From: Paenibacillus sophorae
GTDB taxonomy: Bacteria; Bacillota; Bacilli; Paenibacillales; Paenibacillaceae
Reading direction: 5' to 3'
NCBI RefSeq assembly: GCF_018966525.1
Contig: NZ_CP076607.1
Location: forward strand, 2,170,001-2,234,000
Length of the DNA: 64,000 bases
The notes beneath the pieces were generated by a model. That model searched no databases and was not told the origin of the DNA. It was given only the letters and a program-made list of their open reading frames with translations. A program made the position numbers and the translations under genes. Each line of letters begins with the position of its first letter. Position 1 is the first letter of the stretch. Positions 32,397 through 40,351 of this stretch are shown here, piece by piece.

Positions 32397-33974
32397 ATGA
32401 TAAAACGACCGGTGACTGGCACGAAAACGATGGTGGTCAGCCCGCACTATCTGGCGTCCGCCGCGGGAGCGCGGATTCTTCAAAAGGGCGGGAACGCTTT
32501 TGACGCTGCGGTGGCCGTCAGTTCGGCGCTGGCGGTCGTCTACCCGCATATGACGGGTCTTGGAGGCGACGCGTTCTGGCTGACATACAGCGCCGATGAA
32601 GGCCGCGTTCAGGTATACAACGGCAGCGGCCGTTCGGGCTACGGGGTGCATCGGGGCCGGTACGCCGGAGAGGCCGCGATCCCGCGAAGAGGCGTGCGCA
32701 GCGCGGTTACGGTGCCCGGCATGGCGGACAGCTGGGATGCGGTCCTGAGCCGGTACGGCCGCCTGCCGCTGGCGGAGGTGCTGGAGGCCGCAATCGATTA
32801 TGCGGCCGGGGGCTTTCCGATGTCGCCGGACCAGCACGGCAACACCATACTTGCCGGCGCTGCGCTGTCTCCCGAAGCGGCGGCCATCTATATGCCGGGC
32901 GGACGGATTCCAAGGCCCGGGGAGAAGTTCGTGCAGAAGGAATTGGCTCGCACGCTATCTATTCTGGCCTCCGGGGGGCGTGACGCCTTCTATAAAGGAG
33001 AAATCGCCAAGGCCATCTGCGACGGCATGGCAGAGTCAGGCGGATATTTGATCCGCGAGGATTTTGCCGACCATCAGGGCAGCTGGTGCGATCCGATCTC
33101 AACGGATTATCACGGGTACACCGTTTTTCAGGCTCCGCCTAATTCGCAGGGATTCGCAGGGCTGATGGCGCTGAATATATTGGAGCGCTTTAACTTCGCA
33201 GGAATCCCGCACGGTTCTTATGAATATTATCATCTGCTTGTTGAGGCGATAAAAGCCAGCTTCCGCGACCGCGACGCGGTGCTAACCGATCCGGAATTCA
33301 ATGAGATTCCGCTGGACCGGCTGCTGGATAAGACTTACGCTGCAGAGCTTGCAGCGTCTATTTCGCCCAGCAGGGCGGCCGATCTGGCTAGTGAGCCGAC
33401 CGGCCGGGACACAGCCTACGCGGCAGTCGTGGATGCGGAAGGCAATGCGGTTTCCTTCATTCAGAGCCTGTATTTCGAATTCGGGTCGGGAACCGCTCCT
33501 GGCGGCACCGGTGTTCTGCTTCAGAACCGGGGCTCCTTCTTTTCACTGGACCCGGCAGCCGTCAACACGCTGGAGCCGCATAAGCGCACCTTCCATACAC
33601 TGATGCCGGCGATGGCCTGCCGGGACGGCAAGCCCGCCATCCTGTACGGCACGCAGGGCGGCGAGGGACAGCCGCAGACTCAGACGCTCCTGCTGACCAG
33701 AATGCTCCATTATGGAATGAATCCCCAGCAGGCGGTCGACGAGCCGCGGTTCGTCTGGGGCAGAACCTGGGGCGAGCCGACCCAGGAGCTGACCGTGGAA
33801 GGCAGAGTAGAGGATGAGGTGCTGGAAGAACTTGCGGCAGCCGGACATAAGGTCCGGAAAGTGGCAGACTATGACGGATTGGCCGGCCACGCCCATGTGA
33901 TCTCCATCGATGACAACGGCTATCGCAGCGGCGGTACCGACCCGCGCTGTGACGGAGCCGCTATCGGCTGGTAA
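32397..33974 (+). CDS. Gamma-glutamyltransferase-family Ntn hydrolase (YwrD/oxamate amidohydrolase HpxW-like)
   Basis: A 525-residue proenzyme of the GGT fold. Autocatalytic cleavage is expected before Thr339 in GRDTAYAAVVDAEGNAV, giving a large and a small subunit. Other family marks are the N-terminal ASAAGARILQKGGNAFDAA and the YGTQGGEGQPQ loop. It lacks a signal peptide, unlike secreted GGTs. Length and context (adjacent amidase, allantoin genes) fit HpxW, the oxamate amidohydrolase of Klebsiella purine catabolism, at least as well as a glutathione hydrolase; this function is inference. TTAGGAGG lies 7 bases before the ATG. Confidence 0.85.
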   Translation: MIKRPVTGTKTMVVSPHYLASAAGARILQKGGNAFDAAVAVSSALAVVYPHMTGLGGDAFWLTYSADEGRVQVYNGSGRSGYGVHRGRYAGEAAIPRRGVRSAVTVPGMADSWDAVLSRYGRLPLAEVLEAAIDYAAGGFPMSPDQHGNTILAGAALSPEAAAIYMPGGRIPRPGEKFVQKELARTLSILASGGRDAFYKGEIAKAICDGMAESGGYLIREDFADHQGSWCDPISTDYHGYTVFQAPPNSQGFAGLMALNILERFNFAGIPHGSYEYYHLLVEAIKASFRDRDAVLTDPEFNEIPLDRLLDKTYAAELAASISPSRAADLASEPTGRDTAYAAVVDAEGNAVSFIQSLYFEFGSGTAPGGTGVLLQNRGSFFSLDPAAVNTLEPHKRTFHTLMPAMACRDGKPAILYGTQGGEGQPQTQTLLLTRMLHYGMNPQQAVDEPRFVWGRTWGEPTQELTVEGRVEDEVLEELAAAGHKVRKVADYDGLAGHAHVISIDDNGYRSGGTDPRCDGAAIGW

Positions 33975-34080
33975 CGGCAAGTTTTGGAAACGGGAAACAG
34001 GTGCAACATTACAATCCGGACAATAGATGGGTTCGGATCTTAGAATAAGGGAACTAGAAAGTGAGAGGAGGGAAGGACAG

Positions 34081-35322
34081 ATGGATTTGGACAACCGGTA
34101 TGGAGCATTTATCGATCCGGGACTTGAGGTATCGCCGCTTGCCCGCGGACCTTTGGACGGATTGACCTTTGCAGTCAAGGACGTCTTTGCGGTCAAGGGA
34201 CATGTCTCTTCGGCGGGTAACCCGGACTGGCTGCGCAGCCATCCGGCGGCGGAAGAACATGCTGCAGCGGTTCGCAGCCTGCTGCTTGCAGGGGCCGCTC
34301 TCAAAGGCGCGGCACACACGGATGAACTGATGTACAGCCTTGGCGGGGAAAATATTCATTACGGCACGCCGGTGAATCCGCGGGGAGCGGGGAGAATTCC
34401 CGGCGGTTCTTCCAGCGGCTCGGCAGTCGCGGTCGCCGCGGGAAGCGTAGACTTCGCTCTGGGGACGGATACGGGCGGCTCTGTCCGCGTACCGTCCGCA
34501 TACTGCGGTATTTATGGCTTTCGGCCGAGTCATGGAGCGGTTGATATGAATGGAGTTATCCCGCTTGCGCCGCAGTTTGATACCGTCGGCTGGATGGCAA
34601 AGAGCGCCGGACTTTTGCACATGGTCGGCAGGGTGCTGCTCGGCGGAGCGGGCGAAGGAGAGACCCTGACGGAGTCTGCCCATGGTTCTACCGCATCATC
34701 AGCCCAAGCAGCTAAGCTTCAAATAGATACACTGTACATCCCGGAGGATGCCTGGGCGCTGACGGAGCCGGAAAGCGCCGGGGAATTAACCGGCGCCTTG
34801 AAGGTTTTGCAGGCCGGCGCCGGGAGAAGCGTGCAGACCGAAGCGGCTCCGGAAGGACTGAAGGTCTGGATGGATGTCTTTCGGGAGCTTCAGGGCAGTG
34901 AAATATGGGAAACTCATGGAAGCTGGGTGCGTAAGGAGCGGCCAACCTTTGCGCCGGATATTGCCGCCCGCTTTAACCTTGCGGAAGAACTGTACGGCCG
35001 TAATCTTGAAGCCGCGGTCTCATTCCGTCAGAAAGCTGCCGTCCGGCTCCGCAACCTGCTTGGCGAGAACGGAGCAATGGTTATTCCGACAGTACCGGGT
35101 CCCGCACCGTTAGTCGGCGGCGATGCGGCGCAGCTGGAGTTTAACCGCAGCGGAGCTATGTCGCTCTGCTGCATCGCAGGCCTAACCGGTCTTCCGCAAA
35201 TCACGCTGCCGGTGAGCGGTCCTGGCGGTCTTCCGCTTGGACTGTCCGTCATCGGCGGCTTTGGCCAGGACCTGCGCTTGCTGGCATGGGTGAATGAAAT
35301 ATGGAAACCGGCGCTGGTTTGA
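34081..35322 (+). CDS. Amidase-signature hydrolase (AtzE/HpxY-like)
   Basis: A 413-residue amidase. The Ser-cisSer-Lys triad is visible: Lys33 in FAVKDVFA, cis-Ser110 in PGGSSSGSAVAVAAG and the nucleophile Ser134 in GTDTGGSVRVP. It is shorter than GatA-type amidases and close in layout to the small amidases paired with ureide catabolism. GAGAGGAGGG lies before the ATG. It lies about 100 bases after the Ntn hydrolase and shares its direction, so the two probably act together on an oxamate- or oxalurate-type intermediate, but the substrate is not proven by sequence. Confidence 0.87.
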   Translation: MDLDNRYGAFIDPGLEVSPLARGPLDGLTFAVKDVFAVKGHVSSAGNPDWLRSHPAAEEHAAAVRSLLLAGAALKGAAHTDELMYSLGGENIHYGTPVNPRGAGRIPGGSSSGSAVAVAAGSVDFALGTDTGGSVRVPSAYCGIYGFRPSHGAVDMNGVIPLAPQFDTVGWMAKSAGLLHMVGRVLLGGAGEGETLTESAHGSTASSAQAAKLQIDTLYIPEDAWALTEPESAGELTGALKVLQAGAGRSVQTEAAPEGLKVWMDVFRELQGSEIWETHGSWVRKERPTFAPDIAARFNLAEELYGRNLEAAVSFRQKAAVRLRNLLGENGAMVIPTVPGPAPLVGGDAAQLEFNRSGAMSLCCIAGLTGLPQITLPVSGPGGLPLGLSVIGGFGQDLRLLAWVNEIWKPALV

Positions 35323-35344
35323 TCAGGGTTTGAGTACGGAATAC

Positions 35345-35392
35345 GAAGCTGTCCCGCGGTGAATGCCGCGCAGGGCGGCTTTTGTTTTTTGT
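35345..35392 (+). terminator. Intrinsic terminator after the amidase gene
   Basis: AAGCTGTCCCGCG pairs with CGCGCAGGGCGGCTT, followed by TTGTTTTTT. Confidence 0.75.
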
Positions 35393-35494
35393 ATAACAGA
35401 TAATCAAAAAAATCAATATGAAATATATGTAAAAATACATAACATAACAAGGCGTTTTTTTAACTTTTTTCTTTTCAAAGGGGGACGGATTCTT

Positions 35495-35515
35495 TATAAT
35501 GTTACATAAAGTAAC
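35495..35515. promoter_or_regulatory. -10 element and inverted-repeat operator upstream of pucR
   Basis: A perfect TATAAT (35495-35500) is followed immediately by GTTACATAAAGTAAC, a perfect inverted repeat of five-base arms (35501-35515). The position over the start point suggests repression, perhaps autoregulation by PucR. The -35 is weak. Confidence 0.45.
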
Positions 35516-35567
35516 ACAAGATATCATAAAAAATTTGATTTTAAATATATACTGGAGGAGAGGCTGC

Positions 35568-37142
35568 ATGCATCTTACGGTCGAAGAGGCGTTATCGATT
35601 TATCCTCTGTCGGAAGCGAAGCTGATTGCCGGCTCCAAAGGAACTCACAGAATCGTCAAGTCGATCAATGTGATGGATGCGCCGGATATTTCGGACTGGA
35701 TTAAAGAAGGCGAGATGCTGCTTACGACAGCCTATCTGATCAAGGATAACCCGGAGCAGGCGTCGGCGCTGCTTCACAAGCTCAATCGGAGGGGCTCCTC
35801 GGGACTCGGAATCAAGCTGGGCCGATTCTGGGAATCGGTTCCTGATGCTCTGATCGCTGAAGCGGACGAATTGAACTTCCCGCTTATCGAGCTTCCATTC
35901 CAATTTACCTTTTCCGATCAGATGAACGGACTGTTCCGGGCGGAGCTCACCCGCAAGACGGGTACCCTGCAAGCCGTTCTTGAGAAGCAGCGCAAGCTGA
36001 TGCGCTTTGCCCTGCGCCCCGTGCGCAGCCGCTCGCTTCTTGAGTCGGTCTCCGATGTAATCGGACACCCGCTTGCCATCATTGGCAGCCGGGGGGAGCT
36101 GCTGTTCAATAACTCTTCCTATAGCGAACGGGAACTGCTCGGCGGATGGCCGTGGGGGAACCGGAACCGCAAGGTGCGCATTGGAGAGGAAACGGGTTAC
36201 CGCCTTCCGCTTATGCAAGGAGAAGAGTGCTTTGGTTATCTTGTCTTTTGCTCTATTGACCCGTTGCTCCTACCTATGGAAGAAAGCCTGTTCGTACAGG
36301 GAGCCGAACTTATCGCGCATCATATCCGGTCGGGGGATGAGGATTATTTCGAGCAGGATTTGCACAGAGAGTTCGGAAGGCTGCTTCGCCGTTACCTGAA
36401 GGGCGACTTGTCCTGCGCCGAACTGGTAAAGGCGGCTGACGCACTGGACTACGGACTGCTGCAAGCCCCGTTTCAGCTTGTTCTTAGTGATGTGCCTGAA
36501 GCGGGAGAACTGCGGCAGCACGAACTGACCCGTCTTAAAGAAGAGTACGCGCAGCATCCGGAGTTTGGGAAGTTGAAGGCTTTTCATCTTGTGATGGAAG
36601 AAGGGCTTTTGTCGATCTATTCGGGAGAAAGGCTGGCGCCAGAGCGTTTTTGCGCTATTATTGAGTCCTGCTTCGACAAACTGAAGATCGGCGAGAGCTT
36701 CTACCCCCGGGCCGCGATCAGCAGCCGGAAGAGTAAACCGGAGGAGACCAGGGAAGCTTTTGCGGAAGTGAAGGAAGCTTTGCGCTTGACGGCACACTGG
36801 AATGCGGGACAGCAGGTTGCGCATTACCGTCAGCTTGAACTGGCCATGGTGCTGCAGCAGGTTCCTGCCGAGATGATGCAGAAATATTTCAGCCGCATAT
36901 TGGCCGGACTGCTGGGCCGTGAGCCAGAGTATGTAAGGGAGATGCTGCATACGCTGGAAACTTTTTTGGACAATGACGGCCATATCAATGAAACGGCTAA
37001 AAAGCTGTTCATCCACCGCAATACGGCCACTTACCGGATGGAGAAGCTGAGCGAGCTGCTGGATGTTGATTTCAAGAAGACCGACGACCTGCTGCGGCTG
37101 AAGCTGGCCTTTCTGTTCCGTAAAATGCTGGAGCGCGGCTGA
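35568..37142 (+). CDS. pucR: PucR-family purine catabolism regulator
   Basis: A 524-residue transcription factor. The N-terminal PucR ligand domain (residues about 1-120, MHLTVEEALSIYPLSEAKLIAG) is followed by a GGDEF-like middle region and a C-terminal helix-turn-helix of the HTH_30 type (HINETAKKLFIHRNTATYRMEKL). In B. subtilis PucR senses allantoin-type ureides and controls the puc genes, so the same role is likely here. TGGAGGAGAGGC lies before the ATG; an upstream in-frame ATG at 35499 has no ribosome site. It sits at the centre of the purine island. Confidence 0.93.
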   Translation: MHLTVEEALSIYPLSEAKLIAGSKGTHRIVKSINVMDAPDISDWIKEGEMLLTTAYLIKDNPEQASALLHKLNRRGSSGLGIKLGRFWESVPDALIAEADELNFPLIELPFQFTFSDQMNGLFRAELTRKTGTLQAVLEKQRKLMRFALRPVRSRSLLESVSDVIGHPLAIIGSRGELLFNNSSYSERELLGGWPWGNRNRKVRIGEETGYRLPLMQGEECFGYLVFCSIDPLLLPMEESLFVQGAELIAHHIRSGDEDYFEQDLHREFGRLLRRYLKGDLSCAELVKAADALDYGLLQAPFQLVLSDVPEAGELRQHELTRLKEEYAQHPEFGKLKAFHLVMEEGLLSIYSGERLAPERFCAIIESCFDKLKIGESFYPRAAISSRKSKPEETREAFAEVKEALRLTAHWNAGQQVAHYRQLELAMVLQQVPAEMMQKYFSRILAGLLGREPEYVREMLHTLETFLDNDGHINETAKKLFIHRNTATYRMEKLSELLDVDFKKTDDLLRLKLAFLFRKMLERG

Positions 37143-37175
37143 AATTAGGGTCGCGATGAGTAAAGGAGGGAGTTC

Positions 37176-38171
37176 ATGAGCGTGTACGATATTGTAAGTC
37201 ACATCAAGAGAGATGAGACTCCCGCCGTGTTGGCTACCCTGATTGGCGTAGAGGGGCACTCATATCGAAAGGCCGGCGCGGTCATGCTATTTCATGAGGA
37301 GGGAACGATAGGAAGCCTCAGCCCTGGATGTCTGGAAAGCGATTTGCAGCTCCGGACCGGGGAAGTGTGGAAATCGGGGATGCCGGAGACCGTGGAATAT
37401 GATATGCTGTCTCAGGATGATTTCTCCTGGGGAGAAGCTGTGGGCTGCGGCGGCAAGATTAAGGTAGTGCTGGAGCCAGTAAAAGGCGAGCTCAGGAATT
37501 TGCTGCTTGAAGCCCATAACCTCATGACCTCCGGTCAAAGCGTGATCCTGCGGCGCAGCCGGGCAGACGGAAGCTATGCCTATTCGGTGGAATCTGCTGC
37601 CGGAGCGCAGGAGACGCGGGCGGTTGGCGGCTGGAGCGAAGCTTCGTTCGCAACGCTGCTTGTACCTAAACCACGGCTCGTTCTGTTTGGTCCCGGACAT
37701 GATGCGCGTCCTATCGCGGATTTGGCGGTCAGAGCCGGCTTTCGCGTTGCCATCACTGACTGGCGCGAGGGCAGTCTAAGGCATGATTTTGCCGCAGCAG
37801 AAAGAGTCATTTGTTCTCCGGGCGAGGCCGCAGACCGGCTTCATATCGGCAGCAGAGATTATGTCCTGATCTGCAGCCATCAGCTTCAGCGGGACCGCAT
37901 ATTTCTTGAAAATATCATTAAGCATAAACCTTGTTATATTGGCATCATCGGATCCAAAGCGAGAATAGGCATGCTGCTGGATGGGCTGGATGCACCGGAG
38001 ACGCTGTATGCACCTGTCGGGCTGCCGATTGGAGGAGAAGGGCCGGAAGAAATTGCCGTCAGTATTATTGCCGAGATGATTCAGGTCAGAAGATCGGGTT
38101 CCCGCAAGCAGCCGAAAGGAGCGGATAACGATGAGAGTTGCCGGAATTTATCTGGCGGCGGGGCAGAGTAG
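37176..38171 (+). CDS. pucA: XdhC/PucA-type xanthine dehydrogenase maturation protein
   Basis: A 331-residue protein of the XdhC/CoxI family that binds and sulfurates the molybdenum cofactor and delivers it to xanthine dehydrogenase. The N-terminal CoxI domain has PAVLATLIGVEGHSYRKAGAVM and LSPGCLESDL; the C-terminal Rossmann domain has the conserved VLFGPGHDARPIADLA and YIGIIGSKARI. AAGGAGGGAG lies before the ATG. It overlaps the next gene by 41 bases. Its client enzyme appears destroyed in this window (see 44003-44674), which makes its retention notable. Confidence 0.92.
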   Translation: MSVYDIVSHIKRDETPAVLATLIGVEGHSYRKAGAVMLFHEEGTIGSLSPGCLESDLQLRTGEVWKSGMPETVEYDMLSQDDFSWGEAVGCGGKIKVVLEPVKGELRNLLLEAHNLMTSGQSVILRRSRADGSYAYSVESAAGAQETRAVGGWSEASFATLLVPKPRLVLFGPGHDARPIADLAVRAGFRVAITDWREGSLRHDFAAAERVICSPGEAADRLHIGSRDYVLICSHQLQRDRIFLENIIKHKPCYIGIIGSKARIGMLLDGLDAPETLYAPVGLPIGGEGPEEIAVSIIAEMIQVRRSGSRKQPKGADNDESCRNLSGGGAE

Positions 38172-38775
38172 CCGGATGGGCACCTCCAAGGTTTCTCTGA
38201 GGCTGTCGCAGGACGTCGCGCTTGGGAGCGTCGCCCTCAGTGAGCTGGAACGCTGCGGCCTCGAGCCGCTGGCCGTGGTCGTACGGGCCGACGACAAGCT
38301 GGAGTGGCTTCCGCCCGAGAGCGGAGTCCCGGGATCAAGACGGACGGAGACTTGCCTGACCGCCCATTTAGGGCTGTCCTTCTCTCTCCGCTGCGGCTTG
38401 AATGCGGTGCTGCCGGCCGAGCCGGACGCGGTGGTGGTCGCGCTCGCCGACCAGCCGTTCATTACGGCCGGGTTGATCGGCCGTCTGATTGAGACCTTCC
38501 GGTCCTCGCCGACTCTGGATTACGTAGCTTCCAAAGGCAACGGAACGGTCATGCCGCCGGCCCTCTTCTCCAAATCGCTGTTTCCGGCGCTCCAGCAGCT
38601 TGACGGCGACCGCGGCGCGGCAGGCATATTCCGTTCCCCGGACTATAAGGGCGCGGTAATTGAAGGGGAGTCCCCCTTATTCTTCATGGACGCCGATACA
38701 GAAGGGGATTTCAGGGAAGTTCACCGGGAGTGGATGCTTAGAAGCGACCGGAAGCGAGACTCTGCCGATATATAA
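38131..38775 (+). CDS. pucB: MobA-like molybdenum cofactor nucleotidyltransferase (PucB type)
   Basis: A 214-residue NTP_transf_3 protein. The nucleotide-binding loop LAAGQSSRMGTSK is at the N-terminus and ALADQPFITAGLI near residue 110. PucB/MocA proteins attach a cytidine or guanine nucleotide to molybdopterin for xanthine dehydrogenase-type enzymes. The ATG overlaps the end of pucA by 41 bases, with AAAGGAG upstream. No terminator follows; 260 bases of leader-like DNA separate it from the nucleoside importer. Confidence 0.9.
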   Translation: MRVAGIYLAAGQSSRMGTSKVSLRLSQDVALGSVALSELERCGLEPLAVVVRADDKLEWLPPESGVPGSRRTETCLTAHLGLSFSLRCGLNAVLPAEPDAVVVALADQPFITAGLIGRLIETFRSSPTLDYVASKGNGTVMPPALFSKSLFPALQQLDGDRGAAGIFRSPDYKGAVIEGESPLFFMDADTEGDFREVHREWMLRSDRKRDSADI

Positions 38776-39035
38776 GTCGAGTATATGTTATGATTCCTTA
38801 CAATTTTAAATATATCTAGGCTCGGGATAGTGCGAATTGCACAAAATAATCCCTCCTTTTCGTCGTTACGCACAAACGTATGTTATATAAATTTACGCAC
38901 GGCTCTGGCCTCCAGTATATTAAAAGTATAATATACTTGAAGGCCAGAGCCCCAATAACGGGGCTTCGGCTGGAAACGGCCAGTTCATATAGTGGAAGCT
39001 TTCATGCTACACGACATTTTAGGAGGAGGAAAACA
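38776..39035 (+). promoter_or_regulatory. Leader region of the nucleoside importer with three hairpins
   Basis: A long hairpin at 38901-38951 (GGCTCTGGCCT with AGGCCAGAGCC, extended by AGTATATT/AATATACT) is followed by GCCCC/GGGGC at 38949-38964 and CTGG/CCAG at 38970-38983. The first two overlap by three bases, so they compete. Upstream, TTACGCAC occurs twice (38866-38873 and, as TTTACGCAC, 38892-38900). There is no T run and no match to the purine riboswitch consensus. It may be an unidentified cis-regulatory RNA. Confidence 0.45.
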
Positions 39036-40211
39036 ATGAAACAAAGGGGTCGGGCATTCAAATTGAGTTTCATGTTGCTGTTTGTGCTTGCGATTGTGCT
39101 TGCAGGCTGCGGCGGCAACAACAATACGGGAGGAAACGCAGGAGCGTCCTCGGAGCCGGCGGCAACCGCCACGGCAACGGCGGGAGATTCGGCGGGCGCG
39201 TCCGCGCAGCCGTCAGGAGAGAAGCCTAAGGTGGCGTTCGTATACATCGGGCCTCCAGGCGACGGCGGTTATACTTACCAGCATGACCAAGGGCGCAAAG
39301 CAATGGAAGCGGAACTCGGCATTAAGGCGGATGCTGTAGAAAACGTCCCTGAGGGACCCGATGCCGAGCGCATCATTACCGAGCTGGCGCAAAGTCATGA
39401 CATCGTATTTACAACAAGCTTCGGCTATATGGAACAGACGCTCAGCGTGGCGAAGAAATTCCCGAACGTCAAGTTCGATCATGCTTCCGGCTTCAAGACC
39501 GCCGACAACATGGGCAACTACTTCGGTAAGAACTATCAAGCGAGTTATCTGACGGGTATTGCAGCAGGCAAAGTGACCAAGAAAAATCATCTTGGCTATG
39601 TCGGCGCTTTTCCGATCAGTGAAGTTATCTACAACCTTAATGCGTTTACGCTTGGTGCACAAAGCGTAAATCCGGACATTAAAGTCGACGTCGTATGGAC
39701 AAACACATGGTATGATCCGACGACTGAGCGCCAGGCGGCCATCAGCTTGCTGGACAAAGGCGCCGACGTGCTGCTCGCGTACCAGGATTCCCCTGCTACT
39801 ATCCAGGCAGCTGCTGAGCGCGGCGCATTCGCAGGCGGCAACGACTCCGACATGAAGAAATTCGCACCTGACAATTATTTGACGAACCCGGTATGGAACT
39901 GGGGACCGTACTACACGAAGACTGTAAAATCGGTCATGGACGGAACCTGGAAGAACGAGCAGTATTCCGGCGACATGGCTGACGGCATGATCGATCTGGC
40001 TCCATTCGGCAACAAGGTTCCAGAGGATGTGCAGAAGCTTGTGGCGGATGCCAAGGCGAAGATCATCAGCGGTGAATTGAATGTCTTTACGGGTCCGATC
40101 AGCGATAACCAGGGCAATGAGAAAGTTCCGGCAGGAAAGTCGCTTACGCTTGAAGAAGTGCTGGGCATGAACTGGCTGGCCAAGGGTATAGTCGGACCGC
40201 TTCCTAAATAA
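39036..40211 (+). CDS. BMP-family nucleoside-binding lipoprotein
   Basis: A 391-residue substrate-binding protein. The signal peptide ends in the lipobox IVLAGCGG (lipidated Cys near residue 24), a Gly/Ser/Ala/Thr-rich linker to about residue 62 follows, and then the BMP fold begins at KVAFVYIGPPGDGGYTYQHDQG. Conserved NVKFDHASGF and GNYFGKNYQASYLTGI segments are typical of BmpA/NupN proteins that bind purine nucleosides. TTTTAGGAGGAGG lies before the ATG. A hairpin separates it from the ATPase gene, consistent with higher expression of the binding protein than of the rest. Confidence 0.93.
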   Translation: MKQRGRAFKLSFMLLFVLAIVLAGCGGNNNTGGNAGASSEPAATATATAGDSAGASAQPSGEKPKVAFVYIGPPGDGGYTYQHDQGRKAMEAELGIKADAVENVPEGPDAERIITELAQSHDIVFTTSFGYMEQTLSVAKKFPNVKFDHASGFKTADNMGNYFGKNYQASYLTGIAAGKVTKKNHLGYVGAFPISEVIYNLNAFTLGAQSVNPDIKVDVVWTNTWYDPTTERQAAISLLDKGADVLLAYQDSPATIQAAAERGAFAGGNDSDMKKFAPDNYLTNPVWNWGPYYTKTVKSVMDGTWKNEQYSGDMADGMIDLAPFGNKVPEDVQKLVADAKAKIISGELNVFTGPISDNQGNEKVPAGKSLTLEEVLGMNWLAKGIVGPLPK

Positions 40212-40277
40212 GTAACTTTTTGACCTGTTTTAAATTGTAAAATTCGTTCGTGATATCCATTAATAAGAGGAAGACCA

Positions 40278-40323
40278 TACAGGTGGGGCGGGCTCTTAAT
40301 CCAAGAACCTTCCCCACCTGTAC
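40278..40323 (+). promoter_or_regulatory. Intercistronic hairpin between lipoprotein and ATPase genes
   Basis: TACAGGTGGGG (40278-40288) pairs perfectly with CCCCACCTGTA (40312-40322). No T run follows, so partial termination or 3'-end protection of the lipoprotein mRNA is more likely than full termination. Confidence 0.6.
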
Positions 40324-40351
40324 TACAACTATGAGGAAGGAGGCGTTCCAT

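Noticed and set aside
38776..39035. Purine riboswitch before the nucleoside importer
   Set aside because: The conserved core segments of the purine aptamer are absent even though the operon would be a typical target.
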